Made by a program: the position numbers and the translations under genes | The notes under the pieces: generated by a model | Told to the model about the DNA's origin: nothing | Database searches by the model: none | What the model saw: the letters and a program-made list of their open reading frames with translations, nothing else | Part shown: positions 33,204-42,619 of the stretch, piece by piece | Numbering within the stretch: position 1 is the stretch's first letter | How the letters are laid out: every line of letters begins with the position of its first letter | DNA from: Bacteroides sp. ET71 | GTDB taxonomy: Bacteria; Bacteroidota; Bacteroidia; Bacteroidales; Bacteroidaceae | NCBI RefSeq assembly: GCF_023336905.1 | Contig: NZ_JAMBLS010000014.1 | Coordinates: 17,545 to 81,544 of the forward strand | Direction: 5' to 3' | DNA length: 64,000 nt

Positions 33204-33498
33204 GCTTAAACTCCTCCCAGGATTTTCCTTTCAACTTCCCGGCCCGAATCAGTTTGATTTCCTCGCACATCTCATCCACATCGGCAATCAGTTCGGCCTT
33301 GGTCAGCGGGCGATATTCTTCCGCATCTTCCGCCACGACAGCCGATGAAAGGGAAGTCTCTCCGGCCTCCTCGCGTCTGCCGTATTGCTGTGCCGCCAGC
33401 TTCTTGACATACTCCAGCAACTTTTTCATGCTGCTTTCGTCGTCGGCTATATAGCTCAGTTCGCGAAACAGTTCAGCATTTAGATTCATGGTGTCCAT
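33187..33498 (-). CDS. Antitoxin-like protein of a type II toxin-antitoxin pair
   Basis: The product has 103 acidic, helical residues. The N-terminus (NAELFRELSYIADDESSMKK) and the C-terminal ELIADVDEMCEEIKLIRAGK and LKGKSWEEFKHEL resemble Bacteroides antitoxins paired with RelE-like toxins; the last part would wrap the toxin. No clear DNA-binding domain is visible. The downstream toxin is truncated, so the antitoxin appears orphaned. Confidence 0.6.
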   Translation of the reverse strand: MDTMNLNAELFRELSYIADDESSMKKLLEYVKKLAAQQYGRREEAGETSLSSAVVAEDAEEYRPLTKAELIADVDEMCEEIKLIRAGKLKGKSWEEFKHELHN

Positions 33499-33551
33499 AT
33501 TGTGTACCTCCTTTCATTTTGTAATCAGGGCAGGTGACCCGCCCTCCGCCC

Positions 33552-33662
33552 TCAAAGCAAGTGGTTGGCTTTCAACCACCGCTTGCCGTTAGGGGTAAGA
33601 AAATAAATCAATGCAGCGGCACACGGAATGCCTACAAGCAAAAAACCGATAATCGCTCCCAT
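33552..33662 (-). CDS. 36-residue membrane protein with a strong ribosome binding site
   Basis: An ATG at 33662 opens MGAIIGFLLVGIPCAAALIY then FLTPNGKRWLKANHLL, one transmembrane helix and a basic tail. AAGGAGG lies 11 nt upstream, rare in a genus that seldom uses Shine-Dalgarno sequences, and this decides the start. The site overlaps the 3' end of the preceding small gene, 6 nt away, so both belong to one transcript downstream of infB. No family is recognised. Confidence 0.65.
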   Translation of the reverse strand: MGAIIGFLLVGIPCAAALIYFLTPNGKRWLKANHLL

Positions 33663-33668
33663 AAATGT

Positions 33669-33854
33669 CTACTCCTCCTTTTTATTGGTTAGTATTAATC
33701 CTAATATCAATGCCAGCAATGCAGAGGTAAAACCTAATCCGTAGATTAGCTATTTATTATCTCCCATATCCTTGAACAAGGAGGCGATGACCACGCCGGT
33801 AAAGATATATTTGGATATATCAATCAGGTAGTTTCCTAATTTCTCTTTCCACAT
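33669..33854 (-). pseudogene. DUF6722-like small membrane protein interrupted by an in-frame TAG
   Basis: An ATG at 33854, 10 nt past the infB stop, starts MWKEKLGNYLIDISKYIFTG then VVIASLFKDMGDNK. A TAG at 33750-33752 follows, then the same frame goes on with LIYGLGFTSALLALILGLIL and TNKKEE up to a TAG at 33669. Read through, the 61-residue product has two membrane helices and a charged tail, as in DUF6722. A single nonsense mutation or sequencing error is the simplest reading; readthrough is possible. The second part still overlaps the next gene's ribosome binding site. Confidence 0.6.
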
Positions 33855-33864
33855 AATGCACGGA

Positions 33865-36849
33865 TTACAGCGTCTGCTTCACCTCCACCTCTTCGTAGGC
33901 CTCGATAACGTCGCCCACCTTCAGGTCGTTGCAGTTGGTCAGGCTGATGCCGCACTCGAAGTTGGTACCTACCTCCTTCACATCGTCCTTGAATCGCTTC
34001 AGGGCGTTGATGGCACCGGTGTAGACCACAATGCCGTCGCGGATAAGACGGGCCTTGTCGGTACGCTTCACCTTGCCGGTCTTCACCATCGCACCGGCCA
34101 CCTGGCCCACCTTGCTGATGTTGAACACCTCGCGCACCTCGATGGTGGCCGTCACCTGCTCCTTCAGCGTCGGGGCCAGCATGCCCTCCATGGCGGCTTT
34201 CACCTCCTCGATGGCGTCGTAGATGATGGAGTACTTGCGGATGTCCACACCCTCCTGCTCGGCCAGCTTGGCGGCACCACCGGACGGACGTACCTGGAAG
34301 CCCACGATGATGGCGTCGGAAGCGGCAGCCAGCGATACGTCGGACTCGGAAATCTGTCCCACGCCCTTGTGGATGACGTTCACCTGAATCTGCTCCGTCG
34401 ACAGCTTGATGAGCGAGTCGCTCAAGGCCTCTACCGAACCGTCCACGTCGCCCTTGACGATGATGTTCAGCTCGTGGAAGTCGCCCAGCGCCAGGCGGCG
34501 GCCCACTTCGTCCAGCGTCAGCATCTTCTGCGTGCGCAGGCCCTGTTCGCGCTGCAACTGTTCGCGCTTGTTGGCAATCTCGCGCGCCTCCTGCTCGGTC
34601 TCAATCACGTGGAACGTGTCGCCGGCGGCAGGTGCACCGTTCAAGCCCAGGATAAGGGCGGGTTCGGCGGGTCCAGCCTGCTTCATGCGCTGGTTGCGCT
34701 CATTGAACATGGCTTTCACCTTGCCGTAGTGCGTACCGGCCAGCACGATGTCGCCCACCTTCAGCGTACCGTTGGACACGAGCACCGTGGCCACATAGCC
34801 GCGCCCCTTGTCCAAGGAAGACTCGATGATGGAGCCCGTGGCCCGGCGGTTGGGGTTGGCCTTCAGGTCGAGCATTTCGGCTTCGAGCAGCACCTTCTCC
34901 AGCAGTTCGTGGACGCCGATGCCCTTCTTGGCCGAGATGTCCTGCGACTGGTATTTGCCGCCCCACTCTTCGACCAGGAAGTTCATGTTGGCCAGTTCCT
35001 CCTTTATCTTGTCCGGGTTGGCTCCCGGCTTATCTATCTTGTTGATGGCAAAGACGATGGGCACACCGGCAGCCATGGCATGGTTGATGGCTTCCTTGGT
35101 CTGCGGCATGACGTTGTCGTCGGCCGCCACAATGACGATGACCACGTCCGTCACCTTGGCACCGCGGGCACGCATGGCGGTAAAGGCCTCGTGTCCCGGC
35201 GTGTCGAGGAAGGTAATCTCCCGTCCGTCGTCCAGCGTCACATGGTAGGCACCGATGTGCTGCGTGATACCGCCGGCCTCGCCTGCAATGACGTTGGACT
35301 TGCGGATGTAGTCCAAGAGCGAAGTCTTACCGTGGTCCACGTGACCCATCACCGTCACGATGGGAGCGCGCGGCTGGAGGTCTTCTTCGGCATCGGCCTC
35401 TTCGACGATGGCCTGTGCCACCTCGGCGCTGATGTATTCGGTCTTGAAGCCGAACTCTTCGGCCACCAGGTTGATGGTCTCCGCATCGAGACGCTGGTTG
35501 ATGGACACCATGATGCCCACACTCATGCACGTGCCGATGACCTGCGTGACAGGCACGTTCATCATGCTGGCCAGCTCGTTGGCCGTCACAAATTCCGTCA
35601 GCTTCAGCACCTTGCTTTCGGCCTGTTCCTGGTTCTCCAGTTCGTGGCGGCGTTCGGCATCCTGTTCGCGTTTCTCCTTGCGGTACTTGGACGTCTTGCT
35701 CTTGCCTTTGGCAGTGAGGCGTGCCAAGGTTTCCTTCACCTGTTTGGCCACGTCTTCCTCGCTCACCTCCTGCTTGATGACGGGTTTCTTGAAGCGGTCT
35801 TTGTTCTTCTTGCCACCACCTTGTGCGGAAGCGCCCTTGCCGGCATATTCGCCGCCGCCTCCCTTGCCCTGGAAGCTGGAGACGTTATTGATGTCGACCT
35901 TCTCTTTGTTGATGCGGGCACGTTTCTTTTTGCTGTTGCCATCGGCATCCTTGGCGTCCTTGCCCTGCTTGGCATCGTCGCGGCGTATTTCCTTGATGAT
36001 GGCTTCCTTCATCTGCTTGCGCTGGTCCTGACGCTGCTTCTCCTTTTCCTCGCGCTCGCGGCGTTTCTCCTCTTTCGATTTCTTGCGCGGGCGGGTAGAC
36101 TGGTTCAGGGCAGCCAAGTCAATCTGGCCGATGATGTTAATCTTCGTGCCCAGGCCTTCGTGGTGTATCTTGAAGATTTCCTCTTCTTTCGATTGCGGAG
36201 CCGGTTCTTCGGCGGCCTCTTCTTCCGGCTGGTCGTCCGCATCCGAAGACATTCCGGCTTCGGTGGCCGGTTCAAGTTCTACGGGTTCCGGGGTTTCAAC
36301 CGGCTCGTCCGGCATCTCTTCCGGCTGTGCCATAGGCTGCGGCTCCACGGGTTCGACCACGGGCTCGGGTTGCGGTTCGGGTTCAACTACGGGTTCCGGC
36401 TCTGACGGCACCGGCATTTCCGGTTCTTCCACCACCTGGGGTGCCGGTTCTTCGGTTTTCTCCGCCTGCACGGCAGGCGTAGGTTTGGGATGATTCAGGC
36501 TATCCAGGTCAATCTTCCCTACGGGTTTAAATTTCGGCAACCGGTCTTCGGGGACAACGGTTTTGATTTCCTCCGTCCGTTCTTTGTCGTGTGCCGCATT
36601 TTCGTACGCACGTGCCGCCGTAGCCTTGGTGCGTTCTTTAAAATTCTGCCGTTCCTGGCTGATGCGTTCTGATTTTATTTTAAGATCCTTATCTGTGCTG
36701 AACTCTTTCTTGAGCATTTCGAACTGCTCGTCCGTAATCTTCGTATTGGGGTTTGCCTCGACGGTAAACCCTTTCTTCTGCAGGAACTCGACAGCCGTCG
36801 TAATGCCTACATTCAAGTCTCTCGTTACTTTATTTAACCTTATTGTCAT
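33865..36849 (-). CDS. infB: Translation initiation factor IF-2
   Basis: The product has 994 residues. An IF2_N domain (1-50) is followed by a long Pro/Glu-rich linker (about 125-215) and basic coiled-coil text (about 240-400), a second IF2_N domain near 430, then the GTPase: GHVDHGKTS near 500, DTPGHEAF near 545, NKIDKPG near 600. Domains II-IV follow, ending QTL. It places initiator tRNA on the ribosome. It is the last large gene of rimP-nusA-infB; 52 nt separate it from nusA. Confidence 0.98.
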   Translation of the reverse strand: MTIRLNKVTRDLNVGITTAVEFLQKKGFTVEANPNTKITDEQFEMLKKEFSTDKDLKIKSERISQERQNFKERTKATAARAYENAAHDKERTEEIKTVVPEDRLPKFKPVGKIDLDSLNHPKPTPAVQAEKTEEPAPQVVEEPEMPVPSEPEPVVEPEPQPEPVVEPVEPQPMAQPEEMPDEPVETPEPVELEPATEAGMSSDADDQPEEEAAEEPAPQSKEEEIFKIHHEGLGTKINIIGQIDLAALNQSTRPRKKSKEEKRREREEKEKQRQDQRKQMKEAIIKEIRRDDAKQGKDAKDADGNSKKKRARINKEKVDINNVSSFQGKGGGGEYAGKGASAQGGGKKNKDRFKKPVIKQEVSEEDVAKQVKETLARLTAKGKSKTSKYRKEKREQDAERRHELENQEQAESKVLKLTEFVTANELASMMNVPVTQVIGTCMSVGIMVSINQRLDAETINLVAEEFGFKTEYISAEVAQAIVEEADAEEDLQPRAPIVTVMGHVDHGKTSLLDYIRKSNVIAGEAGGITQHIGAYHVTLDDGREITFLDTPGHEAFTAMRARGAKVTDVVIVIVAADDNVMPQTKEAINHAMAAGVPIVFAINKIDKPGANPDKIKEELANMNFLVEEWGGKYQSQDISAKKGIGVHELLEKVLLEAEMLDLKANPNRRATGSIIESSLDKGRGYVATVLVSNGTLKVGDIVLAGTHYGKVKAMFNERNQRMKQAGPAEPALILGLNGAPAAGDTFHVIETEQEAREIANKREQLQREQGLRTQKMLTLDEVGRRLALGDFHELNIIVKGDVDGSVEALSDSLIKLSTEQIQVNVIHKGVGQISESDVSLAAASDAIIVGFQVRPSGGAAKLAEQEGVDIRKYSIIYDAIEEVKAAMEGMLAPTLKEQVTATIEVREVFNISKVGQVAGAMVKTGKVKRTDKARLIRDGIVVYTGAINALKRFKDDVKEVGTNFECGISLTNCNDLKVGDVIEAYEEVEVKQTL

Positions 36850-36901
36850 ATATTGCTTTTAATGTTTCGATGTGCCTTGTGCTACAGACGAGCACGTTCT
36901 G

Positions 36902-38167
36902 TTACTCTTCTTCAAATTCTTTTTTCAGTACACGGATAACCTCGTCGACGGTTTCTTCTTCCAGGTCGGCTTGTTCGATGAGCATTTCACGCGGAGCGTT
37001 CAGCACGGCTTTGGCCGTTTCGATGCCGAGGCCCTTGATGGCGTCGATAACCCATCCTTCTATCTCGTCGCGGAACTCGTCGAGGTAGATGTCCTCGTCT
37101 TCCTGCGGTACGCTGTTGTCTACCTCGCGGAAGACGTCAATGGTGTATCCGGTGAGCATGCTGGCGAGCTTGATGTTGAGTCCGCCCTTACCGATGGCCA
37201 GCGAGACTTCTTCGGGCTTCAGGAAGACTTCGGCCTTGTGCTCTTCTTCGTTGATACGGATGGAAGAGACGCGTGCGGGGCTCAGGGCGCGTTGTATGAA
37301 CAGTTGCGTGTTGTTCGTAAAGTTGATGACGTCGATGTTCTCGTTGCGCAGCTCGCGTACGATGCCGTGTATGCGGCTTCCCTTGACGCCGACGCAGGCT
37401 CCGACGGGGTCGATGCGGTCGTCATAGCTCTCGACGGCTATTTTGGCCCGTTCGCCGGGGATGCGTGCGATTTTCTTGATGGTGATGAGTCCGTCGTTAA
37501 TCTCGGGCACTTCCAGTTCGAAGAGGCGTTGCAGGAAGACGGGCGAGGTGCGGCTCAGGATGATTTTCGGGTTGTTGTTCTTGTTTTCCACGCGGTCCAC
37601 GACGGCACGGACGGTTTCTCCCTTGTGGTAGAAATCGCTGGGTATCTGTTCGGTCTTCGGCAGCAGGAGTTCGTTCTGCTCGTCGTCCATGAGGAGCATT
37701 TCCTTCTTCCATATCTGATAGACTTCTGCACTGACGATGGTGCCCACCTTGTCAATGTACTTATTGTAGAGGGTGTCCTTCTCCAGTTCCAAGATTTTGG
37801 AGGCAAGCGTCTGGCGCAGGTTGAGGATGGCGCGTCGCCCGAAGCTGGCAAAGTTGACTTCGTCGGTCACTTCCTCGCCCACCTCATAGGAAGCGTCTAT
37901 CTTCTGTGCCTCGCTGAGTGATATTTGCAAGTTGGGGTTGGTCAGGTCTTCATCGGCCACTACCTCGCGGTTGCGCCATATTTCCAGGTCTCCCTTGTCC
38001 GGGTTGACGATTACGACGTAATTCTCATCGGTTCCGAACATCTTGGCGATGACGCTCCGGAAGGAATCTTCCAGTACGCTCACCATGATGGCGCGGTCGA
38101 TGTTCTTCAACTCCTTGAACTCGGCGAAGGTATCCACCAGGCTGATTGTTTCTTCTTTCTTGGCCAT
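36902..38167 (-). CDS. nusA: Transcription termination/antitermination factor NusA
   Basis: The product has 421 residues. The N-terminal RNA-polymerase-binding domain (1-125), S1 domain (about 135-200) and two KH domains (about 205-350; ESYDDRIDPVGACVGVKGSR, LAIGKGGLNIKLASMLTGY) are all present. It ends in an acidic tail. It regulates pausing and termination. The gene begins 5 nt after rimP. Confidence 0.97.
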   Translation of the reverse strand: MAKKEETISLVDTFAEFKELKNIDRAIMVSVLEDSFRSVIAKMFGTDENYVVIVNPDKGDLEIWRNREVVADEDLTNPNLQISLSEAQKIDASYEVGEEVTDEVNFASFGRRAILNLRQTLASKILELEKDTLYNKYIDKVGTIVSAEVYQIWKKEMLLMDDEQNELLLPKTEQIPSDFYHKGETVRAVVDRVENKNNNPKIILSRTSPVFLQRLFELEVPEINDGLITIKKIARIPGERAKIAVESYDDRIDPVGACVGVKGSRIHGIVRELRNENIDVINFTNNTQLFIQRALSPARVSSIRINEEEHKAEVFLKPEEVSLAIGKGGLNIKLASMLTGYTIDVFREVDNSVPQEDEDIYLDEFRDEIEGWVIDAIKGLGIETAKAVLNAPREMLIEQADLEEETVDEVIRVLKKEFEEE

Positions 38168-38172
38168 AGTCT

Positions 38173-38640
38173 TTATTTAAAACTGATTACGTATTTAGTA
38201 TATTTTATGTCGTCATAGGAAAAAGCGAGGTCTTCGTCCACCATCTTGGGGCGCTTGGCTCCTTCTTCCTTCACTTTCTTCTGTATCGTCAGCGTGAAGT
38301 GTTCGGCATCGGCCTCTTTCAGCACGCCGTGCAGTTTGCGCCCGTCTTTCGTCAAGACTTCCACTTCTTCGCCCACATGGATGAGGTATTGTTGCAGCAC
38401 CTTGAAGGGCTGTCCGATGCCGGCCGAACCCACTTCCAGTTCGTAGTCTTCCTGTTCGCGGCTCAGGCGAGACTCGATGTATCGGCTCAGGTCCACGCAG
38501 TCTTCTATCCAAACTCCCTCTTTGTGGTCTATTTCCACCACGATTTTGTCGTCGGGGCCGATGGTCACTTCTACCAGGAAGTAGTCTTTCCCCTCCAGCC
38601 ATTCGTCAACGATTTGGCAAACAGTTTTCTTTTCTATCAT
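38173..38640 (-). CDS. rimP: Ribosome maturation factor RimP
   Basis: The product has 155 residues. Family features: VEVTIGPDDKIVVEIDHKEG near 25, DLSRYIESRLSREQEDYELE near 50, VGSAGIGQPFK near 70, and an Sm-like C-terminal domain (VEVLTKDGRKLHGVLKEA). It assists 30S subunit assembly and is the first gene of the operon with nusA and infB, a widely conserved order. Confidence 0.95.
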   Translation of the reverse strand: MIEKKTVCQIVDEWLEGKDYFLVEVTIGPDDKIVVEIDHKEGVWIEDCVDLSRYIESRLSREQEDYELEVGSAGIGQPFKVLQQYLIHVGEEVEVLTKDGRKLHGVLKEADAEHFTLTIQKKVKEEGAKRPKMVDEDLAFSYDDIKYTKYVISFK

Positions 38641-38957
38641 AGATTAACAAACATAAGGAACAAAAAAGAGGAGCTCTGTCGCCCCTCCCCTATCATCCAA
38701 TCCGCTGCAAAGATAATAATAATCCGTCCGACTGCAAAATATTAGGAAAAAAAAGCGCGAAAAGACGGGGAAACGACACAAAGAACGATGTTTCAGGGCC
38801 TTGTCCCGCATCCGGAAGAGCCGTGTTTCGTGTGCGGAAGAAGCGCGCTTCGTGTGCGGACGGGCCACAGCGCTTGCGGAAGGGCATGAAAAAACCGCAG
38901 GACTGCCCTCCGGCATGTGGAAGGAATCCTGCGGGAAAAGGATGCGGACACCGGCCG
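38641..38957. repeat. Gene-free gap with GC-rich repeat, copy 2
   Basis: No gene is seen. 38805-38890 holds repeated words (CATCCGGAAGAGCCGTG, TTCGTGTGCGGAAGAAGC, TTCGTGTGCGGACGGGCC) related to the gaps at 17455, 46018 and 55880. 38900-38940 has a hairpin (CCGCAGGACTGCC and GAATCCTGCGG) that could end the GH2 transcript. Confidence 0.5.
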
Positions 38958-41435
38958 TCAGCGGCGGCACTCCAGCGTCAGGCGGGCGGGGCGGACACCC
39001 GGGGCGCGTGCTTCGAACTCGATGGTTCCCTCCGCTTCGCCACTCTGCACGATGGCGGTGAGCTGGCCGGAGAAAGCGTGCATGCGGGGCAGGTGGAAGA
39101 GGTCGAGGCAGGTGGGGTCGCCATTGGCCGCGGCGCGGAACGAGCCCTGACCTTTCACCCGGAAGCTGACCAGGCGGCCGTCTGTCGGACAGAGGTTGCC
39201 GTCTTTGTCCACCACGCGCACGGTGAGGTAGGCCAAGTCCTTGCCGTCAGGAGACAGGCAGGTGCGGTCGGCCACCACCTCCAGATGATGGGGCCGCCCG
39301 GCGGTGTGCACCGCCAGCGTGTCGGCCGCCCGGCCTGTGGCGTCGTAGGCCACCACCTCCAGCGTGCCGGGTTCGTAGCGCACACTGTCCCAAATCAACC
39401 GGAAGCGGCGTTGCAGGGCCAGCGAGTCCGTCGCCTCCAGAGCCCGGCTCTGTTCGGCAGTCAGCTTGCGTTGGCGGCCCTGGCTCTTGCCGTTCACGAA
39501 AAGTTCGGCTTCGGGATAGTCGGTGTAGACGAAAACAGGGGTCACCTCGCCCTCGCGTCCCGGCCACGTCCAGTGCGGGGCGACGTGCAGCGTGTGGTCT
39601 TCCCGGTTCCACTGGCTGCGGTAGAGGTAATAACGGTCTTTGGGGATGAAAGCCAGGTCGATGATGCCAAAGAGCGAGCTGTGGTTGGGCCAGGCATCGG
39701 TGTCATACGGCGAAGGCTCGCCCAGGTAGTCGAAACCGGTCCAGACAAACTGCCCCATCGTCCAGGGATAGTCTTCGGCAAGGGCCAGGTCTTCGTCGGG
39801 CACGTTCGACCAACTGCACGCTTCCAAGTCGTAGGACGACGACTGGTGGTCGAGGTACTTCGCGTCTTTCTTCGGAAGCGCGGGAAACTTGTACACGCCG
39901 CGCGAGCTTACCGTAGACGCAGTTTCCGAACCCAGCACGACAGACTGGGGCAGCAAGCGGTATGCCTCCAGGTAGCGGAAAGTGCGGTAGTTGAAGCCCG
40001 GCACGTCGAGCAGCGTGGCAAAGCCGTTGTCCAACACGCACGACACTTGGTCCATGCCGCACGTCACCAGACGGGTGGGGTCTTCGCGGTGGCAGATGTT
40101 TTGCAAGAACGCGGCCACCTTGTAGCCCTCGTCCTCGCACTGCGTGGGCACCTCGTTGCCGATGCTCCACATCACCACAGACGGGTTGTTGCGGAAGTGA
40201 TGCAGCATGTTCACCATGTCGCGCTCGGCCCACTCGTCGAAGAAGCGGTGGTAACCATTCGCACACTTGGCGATGTCCCACTCGTCGAACGGTTCCACTA
40301 TCAACATAAAGCCCAGCTCGTCGCAAAGCTGCACCAGTTCGTCGGCCGGCATGTTGTGCGACGTCCGGATGGCATCGCAACCCATGTCCTTCAGCAGCGT
40401 CAGTTGGCGGCGCAGGGCGGACACGTTGACCGCCGCGCCCAGAGGACCGAGGTCGTGGTGGTTACACACGCCGCGGAACTTCCTCGGACTGCCATTCAGC
40501 ACGAATCCCTTGTCGGCCACCACCCCGATGCTGCGGATGCCGAAGCGGGTGGTATATTCATCCACCTGCTCGTCCCCCACATAGATACGCGACACGGCCC
40601 GGTACAGGTGCGGCGTCTCAGGCGACCAGAGCTGCGGCCGCTCCACCAGGAAATTCTGTTCGAAGGGGATGTCCGTGTTCACCCGGCGCGTATGGTCTTT
40701 CGTGGCCACCACGCGGCCGTCCGGACCGATGATGTCGGTCGCGATGCGTACGTCACGGCCATCGGCACCGTCCAGCTTGGTGAGAAGTTTCACCGAAGCA
40801 TAGTCGCGGCTGACATACGGCGTGACGATGTGCGTGCCCCAGACGGGTACGTGCACGTCGTTCGTCAGCACCAGGCGCACCCTGCGGTACAGCCCCGCCC
40901 CGGGATACCAACGGGAAGACTGCGGACGGTTCTCCAGCCGGACTGCCAGCGTATTCTCGCCCCCGTCCTTGTTCAGCAAAGGCGTCACGTCGCAATGGAA
41001 GGCATTGTAGCCGAACGGCCAGTAGCAGGCCTCCTGACCGTTGACGTAGACCCGCGCCTCGCTCATGGCGCCGTCGAACAACAAAGTGGCACGCCGACCT
41101 TCGGGCACCCGGAACGTGGTGCGGTACCACCCGACACCCACGTAGGGCAGGCCGCCGGTGCGCCCCGTCTTCACCGAAGCCTCCGTCTCGAAGTTTTGCG
41201 TCACGGCAACGTTCTGAAGGTCATTGTCGCGGCTGAACGGCCCGTAGATGGCCCAGTCGTGCGGCACGCTGACCGCCTGCCAACCGCTGTCATCGAACGA
41301 AGGGGACACCGCTTCGGGCACATCGCCTTTCGTGAACTTCCAACCTTTCTCCAATGACTGCACCGTGCGCTGTGCCTGCACGGACAAGGCAGCCATTATC
41401 CACACTCCCAACAGGAGCAAACCAGGTTTTTTCAT
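38958..41435 (-). CDS. GH2 beta-galactosidase
   Basis: The product has 825 residues with a signal peptide (MKKPGLLLLGVWIMAALSVQ). A sugar-binding domain (about 25-190), an immunoglobulin-like domain (190-295) and a TIM barrel (295-590) are followed by a DUF4982-like module with DYPEAELFVNGKSQGR. The acid/base Glu is in VMWSIGNEVP near 430, the nucleophile in VLGSETAST near 505. It releases galactose from galacto-oligosaccharides made by the GH53 enzyme encoded 21 nt upstream. It is the last gene of the PUL operon. Confidence 0.93.
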   Translation of the reverse strand: MKKPGLLLLGVWIMAALSVQAQRTVQSLEKGWKFTKGDVPEAVSPSFDDSGWQAVSVPHDWAIYGPFSRDNDLQNVAVTQNFETEASVKTGRTGGLPYVGVGWYRTTFRVPEGRRATLLFDGAMSEARVYVNGQEACYWPFGYNAFHCDVTPLLNKDGGENTLAVRLENRPQSSRWYPGAGLYRRVRLVLTNDVHVPVWGTHIVTPYVSRDYASVKLLTKLDGADGRDVRIATDIIGPDGRVVATKDHTRRVNTDIPFEQNFLVERPQLWSPETPHLYRAVSRIYVGDEQVDEYTTRFGIRSIGVVADKGFVLNGSPRKFRGVCNHHDLGPLGAAVNVSALRRQLTLLKDMGCDAIRTSHNMPADELVQLCDELGFMLIVEPFDEWDIAKCANGYHRFFDEWAERDMVNMLHHFRNNPSVVMWSIGNEVPTQCEDEGYKVAAFLQNICHREDPTRLVTCGMDQVSCVLDNGFATLLDVPGFNYRTFRYLEAYRLLPQSVVLGSETASTVSSRGVYKFPALPKKDAKYLDHQSSSYDLEACSWSNVPDEDLALAEDYPWTMGQFVWTGFDYLGEPSPYDTDAWPNHSSLFGIIDLAFIPKDRYYLYRSQWNREDHTLHVAPHWTWPGREGEVTPVFVYTDYPEAELFVNGKSQGRQRKLTAEQSRALEATDSLALQRRFRLIWDSVRYEPGTLEVVAYDATGRAADTLAVHTAGRPHHLEVVADRTCLSPDGKDLAYLTVRVVDKDGNLCPTDGRLVSFRVKGQGSFRAAANGDPTCLDLFHLPRMHAFSGQLTAIVQSGEAEGTIEFEARAPGVRPARLTLECRR

Positions 41436-41456
41436 CGTTACATCTATTTATAAGAT

Positions 41457-42533
41457 TCAGTTTTTAAAAGCATCCAACGCAATGGTGGGACGTCCGCTGT
41501 CGTCGAAAGCCCCCTTGAAATAACCGTTCCACCCGGCGTACGACTGGGGCTCCCAATAGAACACACCCAGACAGGCGGGCAACTCGCGGCAACGTGCCAA
41601 CAGCTCCGTCAGGCAAGCCAGCGAAGCGTCGGCCTCATCCCAGTTCATCCCCACCTCGCACACCATCACTTCCTTGCCGTAACGGGCGGAGACATCCTGC
41701 ATGTTGGCCAGGCAAGCGGCGACCATGTCCTGCCAGTTGTCTGCGTCGGGATAGAGCGACATGCCTATGACGTCGTAGTCTGTCCCGTTGTCGCGCAAAA
41801 TGTCGAATACCCAACGGAACAGGCCGTTGTCGTCACCGCTCTGCAGATGCACGATGACTTTGGCCTCCGGGAACACTTCCTTCACGGCGCTGCTGCCCGT
41901 CTGGATGAACGCTGCAAAGTTAACTGTATTTGCCGGATAAGTCAAGCCGTTGACCTGCACATCGTAGGTAGCGCCGCTCAGTTCGCGGTCTTCGTCCCAC
42001 AACATGCCGGGTCCCGTCTCGTTGCCCACCTGCACCCATTCGGGCGTGATGCCTTGCGCCTTCAGCGCTTCCAGCACATCCAAAGTATGCGCACGGATAG
42101 CGGCATGCAGTTCGTCCAACGTCAAGCCCTGCCAGGCCGCAGGCTTGTATTGCGCCGACGGGTCGGCCCACGTGTCGCTGTAGTGGAAGTCTATCATCAA
42201 CCTATAACCCAACTGATGCGCCCTCCAGGCCTTGGCCAAGACGTCTTCCCGGTTGCACCAACCGTCTTCAGGGTTTACCCACACGCGCAGGCGGATGGCG
42301 TTGAAACCCAAATCGCGCAACAGCGTCATGCACTCGGTGTCACGCCCGTCGGCCGTATAGAACCGGACGCCGGACGCCTCCATTTGCGTCAACCAGCTTA
42401 CATCGGCTCCCTTGGCAAAACCACTCATGTCGTAGACGGGGTCCTCGGGAAAGACGGGAGCATCGTTATCGTCGTTGCAGGCGGCTGCCCCCAACAGCAG
42501 CAGGCCCGACAAGAATAAATGTTTCAGTTTCAT
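41457..42533 (-). CDS. GH53 endo-beta-1,4-galactanase, lipoprotein
   Basis: The product has 358 residues. MKLKHLFLSGLLLLGAAAC is a lipoprotein signal and NDDNDA after it is the acidic surface-export signal. The GH53 barrel is clear: FAKGADVSWLTQMEASG near 39, LRDLGFNAIRLRVWVNP near 70, DFHYSDTWADPSAQYKPAAW near 115, the acid/base Glu in WVQVGNETGPGMLW near 170, and the nucleophile Glu in VMVCEVGMNW near 285. It cuts beta-1,4-galactan at the cell surface and sets the substrate of this locus. Confidence 0.94.
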   Translation of the reverse strand: MKLKHLFLSGLLLLGAAACNDDNDAPVFPEDPVYDMSGFAKGADVSWLTQMEASGVRFYTADGRDTECMTLLRDLGFNAIRLRVWVNPEDGWCNREDVLAKAWRAHQLGYRLMIDFHYSDTWADPSAQYKPAAWQGLTLDELHAAIRAHTLDVLEALKAQGITPEWVQVGNETGPGMLWDEDRELSGATYDVQVNGLTYPANTVNFAAFIQTGSSAVKEVFPEAKVIVHLQSGDDNGLFRWVFDILRDNGTDYDVIGMSLYPDADNWQDMVAACLANMQDVSARYGKEVMVCEVGMNWDEADASLACLTELLARCRELPACLGVFYWEPQSYAGWNGYFKGAFDDSGRPTIALDAFKN

Positions 42534-42619
42534 ATCGTCGTATATTTCTTTTTAAAGGTAATAAGTAAAAGTGGCAACGGCGTCCGGCACGCCTCGCGCC
42601 GTTGCCCGGGTATATAAAC

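Noticed and set aside
33856-36405. 849-codon frame antisense to infB
   Set aside because: Long antisense frames arise from codon bias in GC-rich genes; the protein is His/Leu/Val-rich with no domain, while infB is unmistakable.
38823-41357. 844-codon frame antisense to the GH2 galactosidase
   Set aside because: Same cause; Arg/His/Val-rich text without motifs opposite a clear GH2 enzyme.
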